A program made the translations under genes and the position numbers. 32,908 nt of DNA from an uncultured Acidimicrobiales bacterium (GTDB taxonomy: Bacteria; Actinomycetota; Acidimicrobiia; Acidimicrobiales; SHLQ01), in NCBI GenBank assembly GCA_938015295.1, contig CALLQB010000015.1, positions 1-32,908 on the forward strand, read 5' to 3'. How positions within the stretch are numbered: the stretch's first letter is position 1; every line of letters starts with the position of its first letter. Below the pieces are notes generated by a model, which had not been told where the DNA came from, searched no databases, and worked only from the letters and a program-made list of their open reading frames with translations. Of this stretch, positions 21,780 through 29,445 are shown one piece after another.

Positions 21780-22986
21780 AACCCGAACCAAACAGATCGT
21801 CTTCGTTGCCGGGACGATCGCCGGACGGAACAGCAATGTCGGCCATAGACGACAACGTGAAATGGTCAGCCAAAATGTTCTGAAATCGGTGCAGCGGCTC
21901 TTCGAAGCGGGGCGCCAGCGGCCCTGGCGGCACCGCACCCTTTGCCAACCCACGCTGCCCGGCCTCGACAATATCGATGTCTTCGCTGTTCACGTCGACC
22001 CAGAACGACAGTGTCGGATCGACCACATCGTCGCCGACCTCTCCGGTCGAAGGCGGCAGAAGAAGGGTGCAGGTCTCGACTGTGGTGCCAGGCCCATCGG
22101 GGCTCAATCGCATCACCCAAACGTGGTTGGGCAGCACCGACAGCAACACATTGGGGAAGATCGCAACGAACCGGCCGGACACAAGGTCAGAAGCATCGAG
22201 CCCCGATGCGGGCGGCAGCAATAGCCAGTCGTCGCGGTCGTCGCCAGATACCGGTGTGGTCGTTTGGCCGCAGTACATCCCCGCACCCTGGTACCGGTAG
22301 TGGTCGGCCACGCGCGACACCTTCGCCAATTCGGGATGTACCCAGGTGAGGTGGTAGTACTCCTGAAAATTCTCGGATACGAGTTTCCAGTTCGCACGAA
22401 AGGTGAGTTCCTGTTCAGACCGCTTCACCCAGTTGTCGAGCTCGTATCCGGCCATACGTTCGGGCAGGTCACCTAACCATGTGGCGAGATCGGGGGTGTC
22501 ATCGTCGAGGCACACAAAGAGAAGGACACCCCAGGTGTCGACACGAACCGACGCCAGGCCAAAGTCGGCTTTGTCGAAGTCGTCTCGCGGAACTTCGTCG
22601 AATAGCGGTGTCGAAACAAGGGTGCCGTCGAGGCTGTAGCCCCAGCGGTGGTAGGGGCATCGAATCGTGTTGGCGACCTCGCAGTCTGCCTCGGCCAACT
22701 CGGTGCCTCGGTGACGACAGGAGTTGAAGAACCCGCGCAGCACGCCGTCGTTGTCACGGGTGATGATGACCGATCGATCGCCGACGTCGCGCACCAATAA
22801 CTTGCCGCTGCTCGCCACGTCAGCGGCGATTCCTACACACACCCAGGCACGAGAAAAGACTTTGTCTTTCTCGAGTTCGTAGAAGTCGGTGCCGGTATAC
22901 GCCTCGGGCGGCAACCCAGAGGACTTGCGCATCGGTTGCCGGGTCGAGATCCAGGCGGCGTCGCCGGTCCAGTCGATTGTGGTCAT
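21748..22986 (-). CDS. Rieske non-heme iron oxygenase, alpha subunit (betaine/choline-type demethylase-like)
   Basis: 412 residues. The Rieske 2Fe-2S site has C90-x-H92 (SCRHRG) and C110-x2-H113 (CPYHRWGY). The mononuclear iron site has H212 and H217 in ENFQEYYHLTWVHPEL. The domain order is that of ring-hydroxylating oxygenase alpha subunits and of the GbcA/choline-monooxygenase group that oxidatively demethylates quaternary amines. Given the sarcosine oxidase and DMSP lyase genes in this window, an osmolyte such as glycine betaine is a reasonable candidate substrate, but sequence alone does not exclude an aromatic substrate. No reductase or ferredoxin partner lies next to it. Its start overlaps the IclR stop as ATGA. 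Confidence 0.9.
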   Translation of the reverse strand: MTTIDWTGDAAWISTRQPMRKSSGLPPEAYTGTDFYELEKDKVFSRAWVCVGIAADVASSGKLLVRDVGDRSVIITRDNDGVLRGFFNSCRHRGTELAEADCEVANTIRCPYHRWGYSLDGTLVSTPLFDEVPRDDFDKADFGLASVRVDTWGVLLFVCLDDDTPDLATWLGDLPERMAGYELDNWVKRSEQELTFRANWKLVSENFQEYYHLTWVHPELAKVSRVADHYRYQGAGMYCGQTTTPVSGDDRDDWLLLPPASGLDASDLVSGRFVAIFPNVLLSVLPNHVWVMRLSPDGPGTTVETCTLLLPPSTGEVGDDVVDPTLSFWVDVNSEDIDIVEAGQRGLAKGAVPPGPLAPRFEEPLHRFQNILADHFTLSSMADIAVPSGDRPGNEDDLFGSGFNPEPPAIET

Positions 22987-23765
22987 GCGTGCTGGACGAG
23001 GTCGGGCTCTATGAACCCGAGGTCCGCAGAAATGTCAGCCGCTACAGCAACGAGTCGATTGGCCACCCACGCCGCTGTTCCTTTGCCCTCTTTTCCTGGC
23101 ACCGGGTACCGGTAGGTCGGACCATAGGTGTAGAGCGCCGCGACCGGGCGCCCGAGTTCGTTCAGTACGGGCGCGGCAACGCTGGACAGTCCGTCGACAA
23201 ATTCTCCGTGAGTCCAGAACGTTTTGCCGTTGCGAAGAAGCGCTACCCGTTTGCGAATAGCTGATGGCCGAACGACAGTTTTGGGATTGCACTGCACCAG
23301 GACCTTGTCGAGATAGTCGTCAATCTCTTCGTCGGCCCAGAACGCCATCGTGACGAGGCCGATACATCCGGCGTGCACAGGAAGTTCTGTGCCGGTCCAG
23401 TCTTCGGCTCGCACGGGCTTGGGGGCGTCAACCTGCACGACGGTGGTCGTGGTGTCTCCCGAGGGCACCGACAGGGCAACTGCCTCGCCTAGCTCCACCG
23501 CAAGTCCGGTCATATGTTGGCGGGCGATCTCTCGAACATCGGAGCCTGCAGCAGGACCGGCCATTGCGACGATCGATGGGCCAACTCTGTAGACGCCGCG
23601 AGCGTCGCGACAGACCGCACCGTGCGCCTCGAGGGTTCCGAGCAGTCGCGAGGTTGTGCTGGTGGGGAGTTGTACCCGCACCGAAATATCGACGAGGCCA
23701 CCAGGTTGTTCACCTATTGCGTCAAGTATTGAAAGTGCCCGTTCGACGCTCTTTACTCCAGCCAT
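22983..23765 (-). CDS. IclR-family transcriptional regulator
   Basis: 260 residues. An N-terminal winged HTH (about 5-65: VERALSILDAIGEQPGGLVDISVRV, PTSTTSRLLGTLEAHGAV) is followed by the IclR effector-binding GAF-like domain, with LPVHAGCIGLVTMAF and GEFVDGLSSVAAPVL as family landmarks. It is transcribed just ahead of the Rieske oxygenase and coupled to it by a four-base overlap, so it probably senses the oxygenase substrate or a product and controls the pair. Palindromes in the 145-bp region upstream are candidate operators. Confidence 0.93.
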   Translation of the reverse strand: MAGVKSVERALSILDAIGEQPGGLVDISVRVQLPTSTTSRLLGTLEAHGAVCRDARGVYRVGPSIVAMAGPAAGSDVREIARQHMTGLAVELGEAVALSVPSGDTTTTVVQVDAPKPVRAEDWTGTELPVHAGCIGLVTMAFWADEEIDDYLDKVLVQCNPKTVVRPSAIRKRVALLRNGKTFWTHGEFVDGLSSVAAPVLNELGRPVAALYTYGPTYRYPVPGKEGKGTAAWVANRLVAVAADISADLGFIEPDLVQHA

Positions 23766-23801
23766 CGCTTCGTCCTGATCTTGCTTGCTGCATGCACAGC
23801 A

Positions 23802-23882
23802 AAGGCCACGCCGTTGTGGCCTTCGTCACAAGCTTCCCAATTGGCGGAAGGTGATGTCAATCCGTTCCCGTCAGACGGGAAC
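23802..23882. promoter_or_regulatory. palindromes in the IclR/HAD divergent region, candidate operators
   Basis: Two perfect inverted repeats lie between the divergent starts at 23765 and 23911: AAGGCCAC-N6-GTGGCCTT (23802-23823) and GTTCCCGT-CAG-ACGGGAAC (23864-23882). A weaker CTTCC...GGAAG around 23833-23850 surrounds CCAATTGG. IclR proteins bind short palindromes near their own promoters, so either could be the operator. The second lies 29 bases before the HAD start and could affect that gene too. Assignment to IclR is inference. Confidence 0.6.
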
Positions 23883-23910
23883 CGCCTTGCCGGGCGCCTA
23901 GAGTAGGAAA

Positions 23911-24555
23911 GTGAAAATCGCCGCCGATGCAATCTTGTTCGACAACGACGGCGTCCTCGTCGACTCGCACCCTCAGGTTGTTGCTGCGTGGAGCCAACTG
24001 GCCACCGAATTCGACCTCGACTACGAACTCATGAGCAAGCAACTCGTCGGTCAACGCGCCGAAGACACCCTGGCCCGCTTCGTCCCTCCAAGCCGACTGG
24101 CCGAAGCCATCTCGCGCCTCGAAGATCTTGAGGTAGAGCTTGCCGATCAAACACCATCGCTCACCGGCGCTCTCGACCTGCTTGACTCGCTGGCGTTGGT
24201 GGCCCCAGGCCGCTGGGCAATCGTGACGTCAGCGAGTTCACGACTCGCGATGGCTCGTTGGACAGGTGCCAACATCCCCGTACCCAACATCGTCGTCACC
24301 GCCGAGGACGTACACGCGGGCAAGCCCGACCCCGAGCCCTTTCTTGCCGGTGCCCACCGACTGGGGTACAAACCACAACGATGTGTCGTCTTTGAGGACT
24401 CGCCCGCCGGCGGTGCCGCCGCCACTGCAGCTGGCGCGATAGTCATTGCGGTAGGCGATATCGCCTGGACCGAAACCCCTTATGCACGTGTGCCGAATCT
24501 GGCCAACGTATCGGTCACCGCCTCTAGCGACGGAACACTGATCATCACGTTGTAG
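23911..24555 (+). CDS. HAD-superfamily hydrolase (sugar-phosphatase/beta-phosphoglucomutase-like)
   Basis: 214 residues from GTG 23911, with GTAGGAAA just upstream. Motif I FDNDGVLVDS supplies nucleophile D11 and acid D13; motif II is TSAS, motif III is the Lys of AGKPDPEPF, and motif IV is VFEDSPAGG. A small helical cap sits between motifs I and II. This pattern is that of subfamily IA phosphatases acting on sugar phosphates, or of phosphomutases. No neighbouring gene points to a substrate. Confidence 0.9.
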   Translation: MKIAADAILFDNDGVLVDSHPQVVAAWSQLATEFDLDYELMSKQLVGQRAEDTLARFVPPSRLAEAISRLEDLEVELADQTPSLTGALDLLDSLALVAPGRWAIVTSASSRLAMARWTGANIPVPNIVVTAEDVHAGKPDPEPFLAGAHRLGYKPQRCVVFEDSPAGGAAATAAGAIVIAVGDIAWTETPYARVPNLANVSVTASSDGTLIITL

Positions 24556-24595
24556 AGGAACGTTGTAGAAGAAGAGCGCCTCCCCCTTTTGACCC

Positions 24596-25186
24596 TTAGG
24601 ACTTTTTCGCTGCGGCTTTGAGCGTTGCGCGACGTTCGCGCAACGCAGCGAGCGCCTCGGCGCTGTCGAGATCGGCAACCGACCGTGGAAGATCGTCGGC
24701 GAAATCGCCAGCGACGCTCTCCCAGCCGGCCGGCTGCACCCCGAAACGCTTCGCTAGCAGCGCAACAAAAATCTTCACCTTCTGGTCGCCGTATCCGGGA
24801 ACAGCAAGAAGTCGCTTCCGCAATTCCTTTGCGTCATCGACGTCATGCCAAAGCGCCGAAGCATCGCCGCCGTACTCGTCGTCGAGGTGTTGGCACATCG
24901 CTTGCAACCGACCACCCATCGACTTGGGAAAGCGATGAAGCGCTGGTTTTGTTTGCACAAGTTCGATGAACGCATCGGGGTCCATCACCGCGATGTCGTG
25001 GGCGTCGAGCCGGCCACCAAGGCGTTCGGCCAGACGGTAGGGCCCTAGAAACGCAAGTTCGATGGCGATCTGCTGATCGAGGAGCATGCCGATGAGCACC
25101 GCCAACGGCTCGCTGTTGAGCAGCGCATCAGCTTCGGCGCTGCCGGTAACCCAGAGGGTCCCCTGGTTCTGCGCTTTTCGAGGCAT
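24596..25186 (-). CDS. HhH-GPD-fold base-excision repair-like protein lacking the usual catalytic Asp
   Basis: 196 residues from the ATG at 25186; an upstream start at 25231 is less likely. The N-terminal helical part has LIGMLLDQQIAIELAF. The helix-hairpin-helix is LLAVPGYGDQKVKIFVALLAKRFG (126-149). In endonuclease III and MutY the next residues are V-D-T-H with a catalytic Asp; here they read VQPAGWE, and the Lys of GVGRK is replaced. No C-terminal iron-sulfur Cys cluster is present. It belongs to a family found in actinobacteria and annotated as HhH-GPD-type repair protein. Glycosylase activity is therefore doubtful or uses different residues. Confidence 0.8.
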   Translation of the reverse strand: MPRKAQNQGTLWVTGSAEADALLNSEPLAVLIGMLLDQQIAIELAFLGPYRLAERLGGRLDAHDIAVMDPDAFIELVQTKPALHRFPKSMGGRLQAMCQHLDDEYGGDASALWHDVDDAKELRKRLLAVPGYGDQKVKIFVALLAKRFGVQPAGWESVAGDFADDLPRSVADLDSAEALAALRERRATLKAAAKKS

Positions 25187-25260
25187 AGACGTGTTCCCTG
25201 TCATAGAAGTTGACCCTAAACGGACCGTCATGGTTCCCGCTGCTCGGGTACCGTTGAACT

Positions 25261-25980
25261 ATGTCCGAAGCACACCATCACGACCATATGGTGCACGAAC
25301 ACCGCGGCGTGCAGGGCGGGCAGGCGCGAGCGGCAATCTTTGGCGTCAGCGACGGCCTTGTTTCTAATGTTGCGCTCATTCTCGGAGTCGCCGCGGCAGG
25401 CTCGGAGTCCTCGGCGGTTCTTCTCGCCGGCATCTCCGGCCTGCTTGCCGGAGCCGCGTCAATGGCCGCCGGCGAATACGTTTCGGTGAAGGCTCAAGCC
25501 GAACTTGTCGAGCGCGAAATCGAGATCGAGCGAGTGTCCATCGCTGAAGCTCCCGAACAGGAAACCCGCGAGCTCGCCGCGATCTACCGAAAGCGGGGAC
25601 TCGAATCCGACCAGGCACACGACCTCGCGTCTGCGGTAATGGCCGACCCTGACGTTGCGCTCGATGTACATGCCCGCGAAGAGTTGGGCGTCGATCCCGA
25701 CGATACGGGCGATCCAGTCGGTGCTGCTGTTGCCTCGTTCGCAGCATTCACCGTCGGCGCGTTACTCCCACTCATTCCCTGGTTCTTTGCCGAAGGCACG
25801 TTAGCCACCGTGTTGTCAGCCGTCATTGGATTGCTGGCGGCAACCGCCGTCGGCCTCACGCTCGCGAAGTTCACCGAGCGGTCGCCACTGCGAACCGCAG
25901 CACGGCAGGTGGGCTTTGCTGCGGCCGCTTGCGTTCTGACGTTTGCTATTGGGTCGCTGCTCGGCGCAACCGTCGTCTAG
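25261..25980 (+). CDS. VIT1/CCC1-family iron/manganese transporter
   Basis: 239-residue membrane protein. A His-rich N-tail (HHHDHMVHEH) precedes RAAIFGVSDGLVSNVALILGVA, the family's first helix with a conserved Asp, and GLLAGAASMAAGEYVSVKAQ, the second helix with the metal-site Met and Glu. A cytoplasmic Glu-rich domain (about 75-150: ELVEREIEIERVSIAEAPEQE...) comes next, then three more helices. Family members export or sequester Fe2+ or Mn2+ using proton exchange. It is divergent from the HhH-GPD gene and stands alone, so its regulation is not evident. Confidence 0.9.
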   Translation: MSEAHHHDHMVHEHRGVQGGQARAAIFGVSDGLVSNVALILGVAAAGSESSAVLLAGISGLLAGAASMAAGEYVSVKAQAELVEREIEIERVSIAEAPEQETRELAAIYRKRGLESDQAHDLASAVMADPDVALDVHAREELGVDPDDTGDPVGAAVASFAAFTVGALLPLIPWFFAEGTLATVLSAVIGLLAATAVGLTLAKFTERSPLRTAARQVGFAAAACVLTFAIGSLLGATVV

Positions 25981-26033
25981 GTCGCGCCGAGCGCATCTTC
26001 GATCCGCAGCAGCGTCGATCCGCAGCGAGGCGT

Positions 26034-26591
26034 TTAACGGCCAAAGGCGGTAGCGATTTTGGCGATGGTTTCTTCCTCGCCATCGCCGACCTGTTCGCCA
26101 CCGATGCCAAGAAAGCCACCCTCTTTGGCTGCGTTGGCGACGGCGTCCGCGACGCTCAACACCCACTCTCGGTATTCGTTCGCTTCGACCTCGGTCGCTT
26201 TGGCTCCGAGAAGCTCGTTCGCGCGCGCTGCCTCGGAAACGGCGTGGGCAAGCATGTCGTCTTTCGACGCGATGCCGGCCGCTTTGAGTCGGTCGACCTG
26301 CTCTTGTCGCATGGCCTTTGCGGCTTCCATTGCTTCGGTTCGGTCTTCGAAGTTGGGAATCACCGAGCGGATGATCTCGTTGTTCGGGTAGTCCTGCACC
26401 CCGGCAGCGGCGGCCTTTGCGTTGGCCATCATTTCCTTGACGGTGCCGATTGCGCCGTTCTTCGATGAGAACGCGACCGCTGAGCCAACCAGTGTCGGCA
26501 TCATCGTGAGCAGGAGTTGCTCGTCGTCGGTGAAGCGGTTTGCGGTACTGGCTACGCCAGTCGGGACAGATGTTGGTTCGGTATCTGACAT
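26034..26591 (-). CDS. conserved hypothetical protein, mostly helical
   Basis: 185 residues; I do not recognise a characterised family. It looks soluble and alpha-helical, rich in Ala, Glu and Lys, with no signal peptide or membrane segment. Recognisable features are MMPTLVGSAVAFSSKNGAIGTVKEMM near 30-55 and a C-terminal VANAAKEGGFLGIGGEQVGDGEEETIAKIA, a Gly-rich turn between helices that I associate with small actinobacterial proteins of unknown function. Codon use matches its neighbours, and coding is supported by the intact frame and a normal gap to each side. It stands between the metal transporter (convergent) and the LysR gene (same strand). Confidence 0.7.
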   Translation of the reverse strand: MSDTEPTSVPTGVASTANRFTDDEQLLLTMMPTLVGSAVAFSSKNGAIGTVKEMMANAKAAAAGVQDYPNNEIIRSVIPNFEDRTEAMEAAKAMRQEQVDRLKAAGIASKDDMLAHAVSEAARANELLGAKATEVEANEYREWVLSVADAVANAAKEGGFLGIGGEQVGDGEEETIAKIATAFGR

Positions 26592-26686
26592 GGGGGGTCC
26601 TTCAACTGTTGTTTCTGGGGGAACACGAGCGTACTAGCCGAAGCGCGATGGCGGCGACCGGTCAGCGTGAGACAGCGAGACCGTGA

Positions 26687-27580
26687 TCAGTTGGCGCCCG
26701 ATCCAAAGAGCTCGGCAACGAGCTCGAGACCACGGTCGACCAATCGCAAATCGTGATCCTTGCGAGCCAACATCATCAACCGCACAAACGCTGCCTTGTC
26801 GCGTACCCGCACGTACCGCAAACCTGGCGGCTGGAAGGTGCGCACCCCTGCGGGCACGACGGCTACGCCTTCGCCAGCTGCGACTAACCCAAGAATCGAG
26901 GTGTATTCGGTGGCTTGAATCGTTGGTGCATAGCCAACAGCGACTGCCGAAAACATCGATACGAGCTCAGCATGCAGCGTCGGCGACACCTGCTGATCGA
27001 AGCCGATGAAGTTCTCTCCTGCCAGGCGACTAAGCGTCGTCGAGGCCTGTTTCGCAAGCTGGTGACTCGACGGAACAGCCAGGTACAGCTGCTCGCGCAG
27101 TATCTCGGTCGACGTCGCCCGTGCTCCATCGCCAAGCGTCCGTCCGATTCCAAGATCGACTTCGCGCGCACCTAGGGCCGCTACCTGTTGGTCCGACGAA
27201 AGGCTCCGTAGTTCGAAAGAGACCTTTGGCCACCGTTGGCGGTATTCGCGCAAGAACCGCGGCATCACTTCGTAGGCGGACGAATCGACGAACCCGAGTC
27301 GCAGGGTGCCACCTTCACCCGACCGGAAGTCGCTCATCACCCGTTCGACCGAATCGGACGAACGCAACAAACCTCGCGCTTCGCTCAGAAGTACCTCGCC
27401 AGCTCGAGTCAACGCAACGCTTCTCGTGCTGCGGTCAAAGAGGGTCAGAGCCAGTTCTTCTTCAAGCAGCCGGATCTGTTGACTCAAGGGCGGTTGTGCC
27501 ATGTGCAATCGTTCGGCGGCGCGACCGAAGTGCAGCTCCTCGGCCACAGCGACGAAGTATCGAAGCCTTCGAAGATTCAT
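26687..27580 (-). CDS. LysR-family transcriptional regulator, probable regulator of the sox operon
   Basis: 297 residues. The N-terminal winged HTH MNLRRLRYFVAVAEELHFGRAAERLHMAQPPLSQQIRLLEEEL is textbook LysR, closest in style to the BenM/CatM group. The effector-binding domain covers about 90-297. It is divergently transcribed from soxB with 70 bp between the starts. LysR proteins typically bind such shared promoters and respond to a pathway metabolite, so sarcosine or a precursor is a reasonable but untested inducer. Confidence 0.92.
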   Translation of the reverse strand: MNLRRLRYFVAVAEELHFGRAAERLHMAQPPLSQQIRLLEEELALTLFDRSTRSVALTRAGEVLLSEARGLLRSSDSVERVMSDFRSGEGGTLRLGFVDSSAYEVMPRFLREYRQRWPKVSFELRSLSSDQQVAALGAREVDLGIGRTLGDGARATSTEILREQLYLAVPSSHQLAKQASTTLSRLAGENFIGFDQQVSPTLHAELVSMFSAVAVGYAPTIQATEYTSILGLVAAGEGVAVVPAGVRTFQPPGLRYVRVRDKAAFVRLMMLARKDHDLRLVDRGLELVAELFGSGAN

Positions 27581-27613
27581 ATCGATACGATATCAATAAT
27601 AAGCATATTGATA
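27579..27613. promoter_or_regulatory. paired AT-rich palindromes in the LysR/soxB promoter region
   Basis: Two inverted repeats abut: ATATCG-ATA-CGATAT (27579-27593), overlapping the LysR start codon, and TATCAAT-N9-ATTGATA (27591-27613), 38 bases before the soxB start. The stretch is strikingly AT-rich for this genome. A LysR regulator usually occupies one dyad and a second activation site beside it, which fits this layout. The dyads are not canonical T-N11-A boxes, so the match to LysR is inferred from position. Confidence 0.65.
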
Positions 27614-27650
27614 CTTCCTACTGCGAGCCGGGTTTCCTAGGATTGCCCGG

Positions 27651-29036
27651 ATGACAACTTTCCGAAACCTCGTATCGTCGTCGTCGCTCAACAGCGTGCG
27701 TGATTCTGGTTCTAAAACAATCGAATCGATGAAGAAGCTCAAGAGTGACCCGTCGAAACCCCCCAGGTACTCCGCTGCAGGCCTGTTCGTCAAAGGCGCA
27801 AAAGGCGACACCTGGCCCCGCGTGTGGCGCGAGGTCGACCTCAAGAAATCCTACGACGTGGTCATTGTCGGCGGAGGCGTGCATGGCTTGGCCACCGCCT
27901 ACTACCTCGCCACCAACCACGGCATCACCAATGTCGCCGTACTCGACAAGGCCTACCTTGGCAGCGGCGGTTCGGGTCGAAACACCGCCATCGTCCGGTC
28001 GAACTATCTGACCCCCGAAGGTGTTGCCTTCTACGACCGGTCGCTCACGCTCTACAACACGATGTCGACCGACCTGAACCTCAACGTGATGTTCAGCGAG
28101 CGTGGCCACATGACGCTCGCGCACACCGACAGTGCGCTGCGAACCATGCGCTGGCGAGCCGAGGTAAACAAGCTGCAAAACATCAACAGCTCGGTCATCG
28201 ATCCACAAGAAGTAAAGAAGCTGGCACCAAGCCTCGACGTCTCACCGAACACGCGTTACCCAATTCAAGGAGCGCTGTACCACCCGCCCGGCGGCACCAT
28301 CCGACACGACGCTGTTGTGTGGGGATATGCCCGCGGCGCTGATCATCGTGGTGTCGAGATGCACCAGCAAACCGAGGTGCTCGACATCATGGTCGAAGGC
28401 GGCGACGGGCCCGACGGCAAAGGGCGCGGCGGAAGGGTCACCGGCGTTCGCACCAACCGGGGCGACATCTCCGCACCCATCGTCGTGAACTGCACAGCTG
28501 GCTGGGCGACCCTCATCAGCGACATGGCTGGCGTGAAGCTACCGATCAATACTCATCCGCTGCAGGCCGCAGTGACCGAACCGGTAAAAGTCTTCCTTCC
28601 CACGGTTGTTGTTTCGGGTTCGCTGCACGTCTACGTCAGCCAGACCGACCGCGGCGAGCTCGTGTTCGGCGCCTCGGTCGACCCCTTCGCCACCTACTCG
28701 ATGAAAGGCTCGCTCGAGTTCACCGAGGAGCTTGCTGGCCATGTCCTCGAACTGATGCCAAACATCGGACGCATGCGCTTGCTTCGCCAGTGGGCAGGCC
28801 TGTGCGACATGACCCCCGACTACTCGCCAGTGATGGGTTTCACCCCGGTCGACGGCTTCCTCTGCGATGTCGGCTGGGGAACATACGGCTTCAAAGCCGG
28901 TCCGGTTTCGGGTGAACAAATGGCCGAAGCCATCGCCACCCAGTCGGTGCCGAAACTGATCGAACCCTTCAAACTTTCTCGCTTCGAAGACGGCAACCTC
29001 GTCGGCGAAAAAGGCGCAGCGGCGGTCGGCCACTGA
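27651..29036 (+). CDS. soxB: sarcosine oxidase beta subunit
   Basis: 461 residues. SoxB holds the amine-oxidising FAD and covalent FMN of heterotetrameric sarcosine oxidase, which converts sarcosine to glycine and passes the methyl carbon to tetrahydrofolate. Visible: FAD motif VVIVGGGVHGLATAYYL (70-86), SGGSGRNTAIVRSNYL, and H219 in GGTIRHDAVVWGYA, matching the His that carries FMN in the Corynebacterium enzyme. The C-terminus (FKLSRFEDG...GEKGAAAVGH) is also typical. It is about 50 residues longer than many SoxB proteins at the N-terminus; Met27 is an alternative start, but AGGA precedes 27651. Confidence 0.94.
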   Translation: MTTFRNLVSSSSLNSVRDSGSKTIESMKKLKSDPSKPPRYSAAGLFVKGAKGDTWPRVWREVDLKKSYDVVIVGGGVHGLATAYYLATNHGITNVAVLDKAYLGSGGSGRNTAIVRSNYLTPEGVAFYDRSLTLYNTMSTDLNLNVMFSERGHMTLAHTDSALRTMRWRAEVNKLQNINSSVIDPQEVKKLAPSLDVSPNTRYPIQGALYHPPGGTIRHDAVVWGYARGADHRGVEMHQQTEVLDIMVEGGDGPDGKGRGGRVTGVRTNRGDISAPIVVNCTAGWATLISDMAGVKLPINTHPLQAAVTEPVKVFLPTVVVSGSLHVYVSQTDRGELVFGASVDPFATYSMKGSLEFTEELAGHVLELMPNIGRMRLLRQWAGLCDMTPDYSPVMGFTPVDGFLCDVGWGTYGFKAGPVSGEQMAEAIATQSVPKLIEPFKLSRFEDGNLVGEKGAAAVGH

Positions 29037-29041
29037 TGCAC

Positions 29042-29095
29042 CCTTCTCTACCTTCTCTACCTTCTCTGCCTTCCCTACCCTCTCTGCCTTCCCAC
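29042..29095. repeat. 9-bp pyrimidine tandem repeat between soxB and soxD
   Basis: Six consecutive 9-base units fill 54 of the 79 bases between the genes: ccttctcta twice, ccttctctg, ccttcccta, ccctctctg and ccttcccac. The strand is almost purely C and T. It begins five bases after the soxB stop and lies just ahead of the soxD start. It does not code for protein in the sox direction and contains no purine-rich ribosome-binding site. Confidence 0.92.
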
Positions 29096-29115
29096 TCCAG
29101 AACGGACGTCTTCTC

Positions 29116-29445
29116 ATGATGCTTGTCCCCTGCCCCAACTGCGGGCCCCGCAACGCGTCGGACCTTCGATATGTCGGCGAATCCCACAGTCGCCCGAACC
29201 CAAACGAGGTGACACCCCAAGAGTGGCGCACCTACCTCTATATGCAAGACAATCCGGCCGGGCTTCTCAAGGAAACGTGGTACTGCCGCAGCGGCTGCCG
29301 GCAGTACTTCACCGCACTGCGCAATACCTCGACCAACGAATTCACCAACCATCCGCTTCCCGGCAATAAGACGGGCGCCGTCGACCCCAGCTTCCACTAC
29401 GTGAGCGAGTCGAAGAGCGACACCAACGACGGAGCATCCTCATGA
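29116..29445 (+). CDS. soxD: sarcosine oxidase delta subunit
   Basis: 109 residues. SoxD is the small zinc-binding subunit of heterotetrameric sarcosine oxidase. Zinc-ligand type cysteines occur in CPNCGPR (6-12) and in WYCRSGCRQYF. The blocks YVGESHSRPNP, EWRTYLYMQDNPAG and FTALRNTSTNEF match the family. The start is at tandem ATG ATG; either could be used. The stop overlaps the soxA start as ATGA, giving coupled synthesis of subunits needed in equal amounts. Confidence 0.93.
   Translation: MMLVPCPNCGPRNASDLRYVGESHSRPNPNEVTPQEWRTYLYMQDNPAGLLKETWYCRSGCRQYFTALRNTSTNEFTNHPLPGNKTGAVDPSFHYVSESKSDTNDGASS

Noticed and set aside
26592..26686. Possible small gene or RNA between the hypothetical and LysR genes
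   Set aside because: No reading frame with a plausible start and no stable stem-loop or T-tract could be seen.
27581..27650. Glycine riboswitch ahead of soxB
   Set aside because: Only 70 bases separate the divergent starts and no tandem aptamer-like folds are visible; the palindromes fit protein binding better.
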